The position numbers were made by a program, and so were the translations under genes. A DNA stretch of 64,000 nt from Dendrocalamus latiflorus (Eukaryota; Streptophyta; Magnoliopsida; Poales; Poaceae): contig CM029626.1 of the NCBI GenBank assembly GCA_017311315.1, positions 10,673,643 through 10,737,642 of the forward strand, read 5' to 3'. The notes under the pieces are model-generated. The model was given only the letters and a program-made list of their open reading frames with translations. It searched no databases and was not told where the DNA came from. Positions 34,169 through 46,023 of this stretch are shown piece by piece; within the stretch, counting starts at the first letter, position 1, and the number at the start of each line of letters is the position of its first letter.

Positions 34169-35807
34169 TTAGCGGGCTTGTGAAAATTCTCCCCCTGAAT
34201 TCTGCACTTCTCTAAGTCTCATCATTCCAATTCCACGCACGCACCTTTCAAAGCTAGATGCGGGGAGTGACTTAGTGAATAAATCTGCGAGATTTTCACA
34301 TGACTTAGTATGCAGTACTTTAATCTTGTCCATCTTTTGCAATTCATGTGCATAGAAGAACTTGGGGTTGATATGCTTTGTGAGATGACTCTTCACATAG
34401 CCCGTTTGCACTTGTGCAACGCAAGCGGCATTATCTTCATAGATAATTGTGGGGGTTTGCACAATGTTCATCCCACATGACTGCTGGATGTGGTGAACCA
34501 TTCGACGGAGCCAGGCGCACTCTCGTGCGGCTTCATACAGTGCTATAATTTCTGAGTGGTTCATCGAAGTAGCTACCAGGCTTTGCTTAGACGATTTCTA
34601 TGAAATTGCAGTTCCACCACACAGGAATACATAGCCTGTTTGTGACTTAGCGGTATGCGGGTCTGATAGATACCCAGCATCTGCATAGCCAATCAAGTTC
34701 AGATCTTGATTATTTCTGTAAAACAATCCAAGGTCCTTGCTACCTTGGAGGTATCGGAAAATGTCCTTTATGCCCTGCCAATGCCTTTTGGTGGGCTCTG
34801 CACTATACCTTGCTAACAGGTTCACGGCAAATGCAATGTCCGGTCTAGTGCAGTTTGCTAAATACATGAGTGCTTCTTTATATCTTCTGCTGTCCCGATG
34901 ATATTCAGATCATCTACATACACAGAGATTATACAGAATCCATTCTGGGATCGCCGTATAAATACACAAGGACAGTCTTCATTGTTCGTGTAGCCTTTCT
35001 TGCAGAGAAAGTCGCTCAAGCGATTATACCACATTCTTCCAGATTGTTTCAGTCCATACAGTGACTTTCTGAGTTTCACACTGTACAGATTTCTATTTGC
35101 TCTGTCTTGATTCGGGAGAGGGATTCCTTCAGGGACTTTCATGTAAATCTCCGAATCCAAGTTACCGTAAAGGTATGCAGTCACACATCCATCAATTTCA
35201 TTTCTAAATTCAAGTTCACTGCCATTGAGATCAAGTATCTAAAGGTAATTCCACTCATGACTTGGGAGTAGGTTTCTTCATAATCAACTTCAGGACGTTG
35301 AGTGAAACCTTGGGCTACCAGCCTTGCTTTGTATCTCACTACTTCATTTTTTTCATTTCTCTTTCGAACAGATACCCACTTGTGCCCAACGGGGTGTATG
35401 TGGGGAGGTGTGCGGCATACGGGCCCAAACACATCTCTTTTATTCAAAGATAGCAATTCAGTTGCTATTGCCTTCTTCCAATCTGATCTTTTCTTACATT
35501 CAGCGAGCGATGCAGGCTCAGGATCAAGATCGATGATGGTGGCAATTTTCTTTGCGAAGTAGATATCGATATTAGCTGTTGTCCTATTCAGGGACTCTCC
35601 CGTGTGCACATAATTTATAGCTATTTCTTCATGAGTTGCTTCTTCTGGAGCGATTGCTTCTGCTAAAACTTTACCTTGCACATCGCTTTTTTCAATTGCG
35701 GTGGCAAGTCCCTTTAGTTTTTCGGCTCTGATGTGTGCGCACACATCCATGCCGATGGGGATATTCAGATCCGGTATGCCTTTTCTGAAGGAGTCATACT
35801 TTTGCAA
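34169..35807 (-). pseudogene. Copia pol fragment: RT and RNase H, three breaks
   Basis: The first block (35807-35181) has the conserved KARLVAQGFTQRP of copia RT. The second (35184-34858) has SLYGLKQSGRMWYNRL and the YVDD active site. The third (34867-34169) covers MYLANCTRPDIAFAVN and RNase H (NHSEIIALYEAARE, LADLFTKSLP). Damage: a 1-base loss near 35182; a deletion at about 34865 that removes roughly 90 residues of RT and shifts the frame; and a Trp-to-TAG stop at 34595-34597. It cannot make an active polymerase. Confidence 0.9.
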
Positions 35808-35866
35808 GGTCTCAACTGGCTCCCCTTCTCATTCTGGGGGAATTCAATGATCGGCTGTGATAAATC

Positions 35867-38800
35867 TGTAACAGCCTGAAGTTTTTAAATTTGAAAATAT
35901 GGAGTTTGAGTTATTTTTGTCTATTATAATATTTGAATTTGGATTTTCATGGTATTTTTAAATTCTTATTGAGCTCTCAAAAGTTAAAGAAATTCAATAA
36001 AGACCAAAATCAAAATCAATAATATTAATGCTACACATGAGAATATACAAATAAAGGAAACTTAAAATCTAAATTAAGAATCTGAAAAGATGATCCAGAA
36101 AAGAAAGGGGAGAGAAATAGGCCTAAAATATAAAAGTTTATTTTTAACAATGACATGAGTAACAAGGGAAATAAATAAATTAAGTACCAAAAATAGTTGA
36201 AAATATTTTTATTAAGTCCAGAAGGTCCTCATGAGCTTCTGTGAAATTTTCTGAAATTTTTGGAAGTAATTTCAGATTTTTCTGAGATTTATTCAATTAA
36301 CTGCGCATTTCTGAAAATCCTGAAAAATAAAAATAAAAAATCACCCTCCTTCTCCCCTCGGGCCGACACCTGGCCGGCCCGATGCACGACGCGTCGCCCG
36401 CGCCCTCCATCGCGCGGCCCAGCTTCCGCGGGCGCAGCACGCACCGCTGCCATACGGGCCCGCATCTCGCCCGCGCCTCTCCTCCCGCTGCCGCGTGGCC
36501 GCGCGGACGCCCGCGTGCGCAGCGCGCCCGCGCTCTCTGCGCGGTGGACCGCCTCGCCCCGCGCCTCTTTCTCTGGCTAGTGGCCCCGCCCGCCTGCTCT
36601 CTTCTTCCTCCTCCCTCTTCTTCCTCCACGCGCCCGCACTCGCTCTCCCTCGCGCTCACTCCCTCTGCGCAGCAGATCCTTCTCCATCTTCCTCTCACCT
36701 CCAGGGCCAGGTTCAAAGAACCAACAGGAGGGGGAACGCACCTCTCCCGCCATCTCTCTCCCGCGCAATCCCGAAGGAGATCGCGTTCATTCCCCCTTCG
36801 CCGGCGGAACAGGGCGGAGCGCCAGGTGCCGTCCTTGTTGCGCGCCTCTCCCGACTATAAAAACCCCGCTTGGGGGTCGCAAACGCATCGCAGAACCCTC
36901 TCCTCCCCTCCTCTGCCTGCAATTTAGCCGTAGTGCCCCAAATTGCCGCCGGCCCCCTCTTTCTTCCCCAGCTCCGGCGATCGCCGAGCAGCCAAGCCAA
37001 GCCACCAGAGCCCAATTCCTCGCTCTGGAACCATCTCTGGAGCGTCGCCAACACATTCCCGGTCTCCCCCGCACCTCCTGAAGCCCGTACCTCGCCGGCG
37101 ACGACAGCCTCCCCGAACCACCGCCGTCGCACGCCGCCGGCCCGCCACCGTGCCCCTCCGTCTCCACCGGCCGTGCCAGAAGCTTCCCCATCACTCGGGG
37201 ATTATATTCCACGAACGTCCCGGACCTCTCCGGCCACCACTCGCCGCCGGCGTCGCCGTCCTCTTCTTCCTCTGTCGGCCCCCTCCGCAAGCTGACTCAA
37301 AGGAATTTATTCCCCTTATATGGTAGGCAAAGCCTCCCCGCCCTCTTGGTAACCTCCGCTCGCTCTTTCCCTCCCCCGCTCCCGCGGCGCGCGTTCGAGC
37401 CCCCGGCTCCGCGCCTGCGGTCGAGCATTTCTTTTCATTTTTCCTACTGACAGGTGGGCCCCACCTGTCGGCCTGTGTAGCCAGAGCGACCCGCTGACCC
37501 CTGGGCCCCACGGGTCCGCACTAATAGGTGGACCCCACTGACCAGTATATGGGTCCCACATGTCAGTGACCGGACACGCTGACATATGGGCCCCACTGGC
37601 CATAGAGACAGAGAAGAAATATTAAAGAAAAAGATAAAAATTAAGAAAATGACATGTGGGTCCCACTGTCAGAAATTTCATATTTTATGGAATTAATTGA
37701 ATTAAGAACTTCAAATAATCATAACTTATTCATTTTAACTCCAAATTGAGTGAGACAAATTTCTAAATTCAGGATCTATCCAATGGAACTAAAATCATAA
37801 TTTTTAGAGTTCATTTGAATTTCTGGTAATGTTTTGTTGATTTGATGTTTTCTTTTTATCAAAATTTTCGCGCACGATTACACTAGCTTATGAAGCTCAA
37901 GAGGAAGAACTCGAGGCCGCAGCACTAGAAGCCCCGGATAATCAAGCACCCGACCGCTGTGACCAAGGCGAGTCAATACTTTGATCATATTGAACCTACA
38001 TTTCATGCAAATTACTTTATTTTAAATTAACAAATTGCATGCTGTTATTTTTATGCAAATACATGCTAAATTTGATATTCTAGCTATATGCCATTGTTTA
38101 CCTTGAATAATATTACCCCCTCCTTTGAGCATTTGAATGTGTGAACCTTGTCGCCCTAGCAAAAATATAATAGTAACATTTCGAAAATAAGTCTGTAACT
38201 GTATGCCATGCTTAGCATTGATTAGGAACTCGGGGCAAGAAATTGTCCCAAGCATCACTTTTATTCATGAGAAACTGGTTTGGGCAGTCATGGTGGTAAT
38301 GACTGATAAATGTTGGATATGATTATTTTATGTTTCCAAAAACCCCAATATGCTTTAATATCTGGGCGGATTGGTTCGATGGTGTGAGAGTGTGGTGCAG
38401 TGGAAGCACAAAGTGGTTAGTGGTAGACCGCCCAGATACCACTAAGGACCGAATCTTGTCATGACCTCCCGGGTAAAACAGTACAACCACAAGTTCGTAA
38501 AGTATGACTTGGCTTAGTAGATTTACCGGACCCTAGAAGTTATCCTTCCAGGAGGTGGTGTGGGATAGTGCAAGCGGCAGTCCGTGTGACGGCTTGAATG
38601 GGACACCCGGGTAGGGTGAAGTTCTGCTGTGGCGGGCTAGCAGGGGTGGGGAGCCAGCTGCTAGACGTTCAGAAGGAGGACATCCCGCACAACGTATGGG
38701 ACCCACCGCAAGTGGGAGCGACCCATAGGGTGAAATGATGGAAGGGGCGAGGTACTTTGAACGGTTATTGTGATGGTCTGCTCAACCACATGACTAAGGA

Positions 38801-40512
38801 ATCGTGTGGGGTAACGAGTTGATTGTCTCTTGTGGTGAAAGTGTACAAACTCTGCAGAGTCAAAACTATTCGAATAGCCGTGCCCACGGTCAAGGGCAGA
38901 CATGGGAACTTAGCTAGATATAGTTCTATTTAAAAATGTTTGAAAAATGGGAATGGAAAAGTGGAAGGGCAGAGGGAAGCCCTGATTTGAGTTGTCCTGG
39001 GTGTCGTCCCAGTGGTAAGTTAAGCGGCTATAACGCTGAAAAATGTCATACGGTGTGATGCCGTAGGTATGGAGAAATTATGGTGATATTAGGCATATGG
39101 TGTGATGCCATATGTATGGAAATTCATATTAATATTCCTTGAACATTATGTTTTTGCTCAAAACTGCTAGGTCTCAGGAAATTTTATGTATTATATTTCA
39201 AATAGTGGCATTCCTATTCTTACAAAATAAAATATGGGTGGAATAAACAGGGTCGCGAGTAAAAGAGAAGAATGTTTGTAGAGTACACACAAGGTATTGG
39301 TGGATTCATGTCGATCTTGAATAGGAAATAATAGTGTGGGTTCTAAGAGAGATAAATGGGTGAAGTCTAGCTGAATAGATAGACTATATAGATGATTTAA
39401 ATGATAAATGATTGAATCGAATTTTCAGGAATTAGGAGAAATAATACAAGTATTGGAGTATAATTCTTGGTTAGTGATATTCTTGATGGATATATAGTAA
39501 TGAATCGATTTTGGAGAATTATGGGATGCAAAGGTAAATCGCCGGATTACTACACTAATGATTAATATAAATTCTTGGAAGATATTGGCAATAATGGGAA
39601 TTAATAGGAGTAATCAAGTACTAGAGGGACGAATTGAATTTATGAGAAGATTGGAGGATGCATAACGATTAATGGATTATAATCTTGGTAAATTGAATTT
39701 TTGGTGGAGGTATATTTGAGGATTAGCTAGTGATAGATAGAAGAAAATGAGACGAATTAGGGGTTGGAATCAATGACAAAAGAATTGAATACAAATGATA
39801 TCGGTGGATTGAAAGTAATTATGTTAGAGAATTATTAGAGTTCAGAGGTAAGGGGCTGATGAATAGTAATTCAAAATACAAAGTATGATTGGTGGATTAA
39901 ATAAATGACGATACTTGCTGTTTGGAGTTTTAGACAGCAGTCAATAAATAGAGTGCATTTTCAGTGGATTAAGTCGATGTTGGTAATTGTAGTGTGGAGT
40001 TAGGTAGTAATAATAAAACTTTGATTAAATAAGAATAATAATGCTGCTAAAAGCAATTTTTGGCAAATAAAATAACCCGAGCCTTTCCTTTGTGATGCCA
40101 TGCATACTATTTATTTGCATTCTGTGTATTGGCTCGCGGAGCACGGGGTCGGAGTGCTCACGCTCACTTTTGCGACAAAAATTCAGAATCAAGGATCAAG
40201 TCACCTCGCCTCGGTAACAAGATTGGACAAACTGGCAGAAAAGATAAGATGTCAGGAATTAGGTCGCGAACCTCCAGTTGGCTGCCTGTGGGCATGTCCT
40301 GAAGGTCCCACCTGTGTGCTTCGTTCTTCCGCTGCTGCAACTTTCTGAATTTCGGCCTAATCGGCCCATGAGTAAGTTTATTATTTTAATTATGCTTCCG
40401 CATGGTATGTAAATTTGATATCCATTACTGTAACTGTGTGCACTATCTACTGATCCAGGGAATAGTGCAACTAAACACAGTAGATTCCGGATTATAAAAT
40501 CTGGGTCTGACA
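35867..40512 (+). repeat. 5' LTR (4646 bp) of the LARD-like element
   Basis: Non-coding. A GC-rich block (36350-37400) includes a TATA box (tataaaaa, 36856-36863). A gtgggccccac-rich stretch lies at 37450-37680, and there are recurring tggtgtgatgccat words near 39050-39115. Reading frames in the GC-rich part have no domain. Confidence 0.85.
36856..36863 (+). promoter_or_regulatory. TATA box in the LARD LTR
   Basis: cccgactataaaaacccc is a clear TATA context just after the GC-rich block; transcription would start about 30 bp downstream. Inference from sequence only. Confidence 0.5.
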
Positions 40513-40798
40513 GGCATGGTATCAGAGCATATCGACTGCAGGTCGTGACCTAGTTAGCCTGGTTGTTAGTCCATAACTAGAATTATTTTCTTAGTATCTA
40601 TTTTCACAAAACTAAGTGGTATTGCTCAATCTCAACTCTCTTAGATGATTCCCCTCATCTATATGCTGCCCTAGCCATTTATACTTCTAAAAGCTCTCTT
40701 ATCCCGAATTCAAAAAAAAATCTGGCACTTACTTTGTACACTCTCTTTGAAAACTTTCCTTGGGCCAAAGTCACAACTCTTAAATTAGAAACTCATTG

Positions 40799-40861
<63 letters not shown>

Positions 40862-42617
40862 CTGTGGGAGTATCATTATCAAAATTGATAAAAAAAATGT
40901 TCCAAAAATTCACTTTGGATTCCCAAATAGTTAAAATAAAGTTAGTTGTCGCAAAACTTTTCCCTAAAAAGGATCTTGTGTTTCAAAAATAAGAGCCTAA
41001 GGGTAAACCTTGAGGTATGTCTTTTTAAAAGAGTTATTTTAGTAAAAGCCTATTTCCCATATTAGGTTTTATTACCCGTTGTTAGAAAAAAAGGGGCTTC
41101 TTATCCAAAATAATATATATATATATATACATATCCATTTTCGCCACACAGTTTCAAAAAAAATGATGGTAATACAAGAATGAGCACTGATATCAAGCAA
41201 GCCACCTCCAAATACTTCCTCTTCGTTTTATTAATTTCAAAAGAAAAATTTTGTTTGCCTTCTCATGCCCTGCTCTGAAATTTAAGGTTAAGAACGTTGA
41301 AGATGGTCATGAAGATAAGGTAGTCTCAACGGACTATGCAGATAAACCCTGTGCCCCATATGTGTGTTTCCCCGAATAGACGTTGTCTTGTCGCGAGCTT
41401 TCACTTTGGCCATGTGCACTGCCTTCTTGCCCTCAGGCGTTATATTTCGCAGTCACAGGAAAAGATTGTTTTAAAGAACTTGCAAGATTTGTGTGCCACC
41501 CTAGTTTCCCGGGGTATACTCCTTAAAGTTAGAATGGGTTAGATCACCTTATCCCCACGACTCAATCCTTACCTCATGCTATTCCCTCTCACCCCATTTG
41601 CTACAATCCCAGTTAAATCTACTGAAACAAAGTGATGGATCGCCAAGGACCAAGACCTAAGACTCTGCCCTACCAACACTCTTTCCTTACCCACCCGGAG
41701 GACCCATAGATCAAATCACCACCTAAACACAATGACAAGGATCGCGTCGATAACGTGAGGGGAAAAGACATTACGCATACCAATACTCCGTGAACTACTC
41801 CAACTGCGAAGACGACCATCAACCTGGCGAATATCCTATGAGCAAGGCCACATATTCTCTCTGTGAAAGACAAGACCACCAACCTGAAGATTGCTTCTAA
41901 AACCTATTACTGACCAAGCAGCCAAAGAACCACGGATGAGTCCCCAACTCGCCACAGGACCCATCATACATTGAGCTAGGAGAGACAATTAATGATTAGT
42001 GGCATTTATTTTAAGGGGGGTAGCACTATGAGATAGAAATGCTGAAGAACTGCTAAGACGTATAGATGGAGTTGCAACAACCTAGACTTAGAGCTGATCA
42101 GACTAGTACAAAGGGATTCGCAAGGCTAGAAATCTTCTGGTGATGAGGACTACAAGACGTACCTTTAGCGAAAATCGTCGTGCTTGGCAAAGCCAAAGAC
42201 TAAGAACGGGATCTCGGTAGAAGTGAAAAACCACCACCTAGATAGGCCCCTTTGTCACCTCTGCATTCCTAAGGCCGTCTATTTCCTAGGGCACAGACAA
42301 TTGCTACCCACCTATCAATATGAAATTCTACAACCGTATGTCCAATAGACGATGCAACTACTCCATTCTACGATGGCGTGAAGACAACAATGTTAAAGGG
42401 GCAAGTACTTGGAAGACTACGACCTATCCAGGAAAACCAGGTTTTTCTCTTTCCTTTTGACCTCTCCAAGTTCTAACCCCTATTGTGCAGATTTTCATCT
42501 CTTTGTGGAGCTAAGTCGAGCAACACCCGAAACCCATTGCTAGCCAATATAACCCACCTCCAATCTTTCTGCTCTATCGGAATCTCGGGGTCGAGATTCA
42601 TTTAAGGGGGGTAGATT
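40513..42617 (+). other. Non-coding interior of the LARD-like element
   Basis: PBS at its left end, an AT microsatellite at 40800-40858, then DNA without recognisable retroviral-type protein motifs. Two identical ttaaggggggtag motifs occur, at 42011-42023 and 42602-42614; the second is the PPT next to the 3' LTR. Confidence 0.7.
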
Positions 42618-43258
42618 TGTAACAGCCTGAAGTTTTTAAATTTGAAAATATGGAGTTTGAGTTATTTTTGTCTATTATAATATTTGAATTTGGATTTTCA
42701 TGGTATTTTTAAATTCTTATTGAGCTCTCAAAAGTTAAAGAAATTCAATAAAGACCAAAATCAAAATCAATAATATTAATGCTACACATGAGAATATACA
42801 AATAAAGGAAACTTAAAATCTAAATTAAGAATCTGAAAAGATGATCCAGAAAAGAAAGGGGAGAGAAATAGGCCTAAAATATAAAAGTTTATTTTTAACA
42901 ATGACATGAGTAACAAGGGAAATAAATAAATTAAGTACCAAAAATAGTTGAAAATATTTTTATTAAGTCCAGAAGGTCCTCATGAGCTTCTGTGAAATTT
43001 TCTGAAATTTTTGGAAGTAATTTCAGATTTTTCTGAGATTTATTCAATTAACTGCGCATTTCTGAAAATCCTGAAAAATAAAAATAAAAAATCACCCTCC
43101 TTCTCCCCTCGGGCCGACACCTAGCCGGCCCGATGCGCGACGCGTCGCCCGTGCCCTCCATCGCGCGGCCCAGCTTCCGCGGGCGCAGCACGCACCGCTG
43201 CCATACGGGCCCGCATCTCGCCCGCGCCTCTCCTCCCGCTGCCGCGTGGCCGCGCGGA
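42618..43258 (+). repeat. 3' LTR of the LARD-like element, truncated
   Basis: Matches 35867-36507 with three substitutions seen by eye, all near 43123-43155. It ends abruptly in the GC-rich part. Confidence 0.9.
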
Positions 43259-43277
43259 GCCATTTCCCAAATAGATA

Positions 43278-43524
43278 TTTCTTTCATTCTTTTTTACTTG
43301 ACTTCCTCCGTACAATCAAATTTTTTTAAATTTAATCATCAATAGATTTAAAATTATATAAATTGACTATACAAAAATTATATCATTAAACATTTTGTTA
43401 AAATGTTTTTATAATATTATAGTTTTATTAGTACATCTTATTATGGAGTTATAAAAGTAGCAGTTAAAGTCATATCTTAAAGATCTAAAAGCTAAAAACG
43501 TCCAGTAAAAAAGAATGAAGGAAA
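43278..43524. mobile_element. Stowaway-like MITE
   Basis: TIRs are tttctttcattctttttta and taaaaaagaatgaaggaaa, with TA on both sides (43276-43277 and 43525-43526). The 247-bp interior is AT-rich. It starts 20 bp after the break in the LARD LTR. A diverged relative is at 49274-49486. Confidence 0.7.
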
Positions 43525-43529
43525 TAACA

Positions 43530-45680
43530 TCTGCGGTGCTTGTTGTCATGCATGCCTTTTCAGGTAAAAAAAGAGATGTTTGTTGACAAAATGAAACTAT
43601 ATGAAATGAAGCACTAGTTATATGTACCTAGCTAAGATGGGCCTTCCATCTCAGTGGGGAGCCTTCCCGTCAGCCCACAGCGAGTCCTAGCCAGTCGGAA
43701 TTTTCCCGGGAAATGAAAGGCATTTGCATCGATGGCTTTCTTCCATCCCGATAGGGATGAGCTAGCAATGCCTTTCCCGCTAGCCCATACTCGAATCCCA
43801 TGGGAGTCTTCTCAAACAAAAATCCAATTATGGATTCTTGATGAGGATTAAATATTTCATTAAATACGGCTTTAATTATCAAAAGATTAGGATTTTACCG
43901 TTGCTTCCACTCAAAAAGTTTTCCGGATCAGAACCTTATCGAGAATTATCCAGCTTCTTCCATGGCCTTCAATTTCTTCGATTTAAACTCATATACCAGC
44001 CAAATGGTAATCAAATCAGATATTTTGGTTATAGTGGCTAAAGATCTAAGCACGGTTTGAGAGGATTCGAGGCTATAGTTGAATGGCACTAAGGCAAAGG
44101 AGCGGAGGAAATCAAAGAAGATGAAAGGTTTTCTCTGAAAAATGTGAAATCAACAAGTACCATGCTAGGTTTTTATAAGGATTTTTTCAACTGCAAAACG
44201 ATAGTTTCTCGATTTGAAGATCAATGGACACAGAAAACCTTTCAGTTTTCTTAGTTAGTTTTCTCAACCTTAAGTAAATAAAAACCGCCTCTTTACTCTT
44301 GTTAAAAATAATGTTTTCTGAATTGAAATCCAATTAGAAAAATTTAGGTTATAATTTCACTTAAAGGTCGAGGGCTAGCAGACGAGGATTAAACAATTCA
44401 GTAAATACAACTTTAATACTTAATTAAGGCCCTAAACTCATGTGGCTATAAACTTTCTAAAGCTATTCCCAAGTAACCCTAGTCGGAGGACTATTGTACA
44501 TATTACTCGACCAGCAAACCACTCAGAGATTACATAAATTAGTATAAGGATTCGTTTCAAGCGAACTTCTCCCTAAATAGCGACGTTTTCACCAAATGCA
44601 GAACCGGACCTTTTGTCAGTGCAAGAGACTGTATAGCCCGCTCTTCCCTTTTGGCCGACGGGGCGTGCAAAAGTGAGGGCCAGAGGCGACGCTGCCACGG
44701 ACAAGACTGGTGCGTGCACTGCCTTGAATAATGAGCGTCTTCTCCCTGCAGCTTGCATGCTGCGCATCGATGCCCCGGGTGCAGCTTGTGGAAAGCGAGC
44801 AAGGGAAAGGTCGCGCATGGCACGTAGAAAGACATGGATGGACTCATCCATGCTGCATGGGCTGTAACCCTCTCTAGCTAGCTTCTGATCGCAGCACTAG
44901 CCGAGTCTCCAAAAGGTCCGGCTGAGATCTTTGGCGAAGACGGCAGCTTTAATTAGCACCCTACGAAAGATGGTGCATTGCGACTTGCCAGTGCATGCCG
45001 TGCCGACGATCATGCCCTGCTGTGTGCTATCGCACGGCCGCTCCTTTTTTATACATGGCACTATGGCAGGCAAGTATATACATGTATGTATTCGCGGTTG
45101 CATCTTGTGCGTGCTTATCATGGGCTTATCCGCGGATCCAGTTTGCTACATGAGATGCATGGGGAATCATTGTGTTCGGTTGAGCAATTCTGATAGAAGC
45201 ATGGCAAACCAAATTCGTCGGCGCTGCATTGCATAGGAATAACGTAACTGTGAAACTGTCCTAGGAACGAGCCGGCACTAGCCATCAAGGTCAACCGGCA
45301 CACCCGATCATCACCTATTATTCGCCAACCATCCAATTCTGCAAGTGTTTGACTGCGCCAATTGACCGGAGTCGGTAAAGATCTGTCTGTGGGCACATAA
45401 TCTGTTCTTTTCCCGGTCGCGACGACTCGTGATAGTTAATTCGTGGTTGGACGGAAAAGCACACCTACCCACCGCACCAGGCAGAGTCGAAGAAACCAAC
45501 CAACACAACGCATGCGACCACGCACCGCATGGGCCGCGCGCGCGCGGTGAAGCCTCTCCTCTCCGAAAGAAGGATGCGCGGCTACTGGCGAAGGAAGGGA
45601 GAATCAACCCGTCGGGCGTCGCGACCGGGCCAACGACTCGCGTGCGCACGTACCGCGCGCGCGGGGGCGCGGCCCCGCGG
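43530..45680. other. Intergenic
   Basis: No gene recognised. An imperfect inverted repeat of gggaaatgaaaggcatttgc type lies at about 43707-43779. The GC-rich 45525-45680 has no domain-bearing frame. Confidence 0.4.
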
Positions 45681-46023
45681 GTAGGGGTGTAATCCCAATG
45701 GATCTGCTCGGATATTATTTATCTTATGATATATTTTGTTTTTTTTTAGAATCGAAGCCAGACATATAATACTGGATCTCATTTTCTATTTCATAAACCT
45801 TTGGACGGTCAATCAGATAAAAATTATCTATGTTTTACCTGTCGTATCACTGACATACGAATATATATAGACAGATATTACTCATCACGTATTATATTCC
45901 ATATTTTTCCTCAGAATCGGAGTCGAATATGAATAGTGTCAGAGACCCATTTACCCATTCCGTATTCGCTCCGCGAGCCTTGTTCGATCCGACGAAAATT
46001 ATTTGCTCTGTTTGCACCCCTAC
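45681..46023. mobile_element. TIR element (MITE), GTAGGGGTG ends
   Basis: Starts GTAGGGGTGTAA and ends in the inverted copy (TTTGCACCCCTAC). The 343-bp interior is AT-rich with inverted ggatatta/tccgtatt-like words. No TSD was found, so superfamily is open; hAT-like is possible. Confidence 0.5.

Larger units (their letters stand above)
33680..35866 (-). mobile_element. Truncated Ty1-copia element (3' half)
   Basis: The 3' LTR (33680-33922), PPT (caagggggag, minus strand) and the RT/RNase H half of pol are present. The 5' half ends exactly where the LARD LTR starts (35867), so LARD insertion interrupted it. The remaining copia is not found beyond 43258. Confidence 0.85.
35867..43258 (+). mobile_element. 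LARD-like element with 4.6-kb LTR, 3' LTR truncated
   Basis: The 5' LTR is 35867-40512 (TGTAACAGCC ... GGTCTGACA), followed four bases later by the PBS TGGTATCAGAGC (40517-40528; initiator tRNA-Met type). The interior (40513-42617) has no gag-pol motif. A PPT (aaggggggtag) precedes the 3' LTR, which starts at 42618 and stops at 43258 after 641 bp. Only three differences from the 5' copy are seen in that span. A long LTR with a non-coding interior matches the LARD description in grasses. The TSD cannot be checked because the 3' end is lost. Confidence 0.85.

Noticed and set aside
36260..37603. Host gene with TATA box
   Set aside because: The TATA and GC-rich frames belong to the LARD LTR, and the 5' part recurs at 42618-43258.
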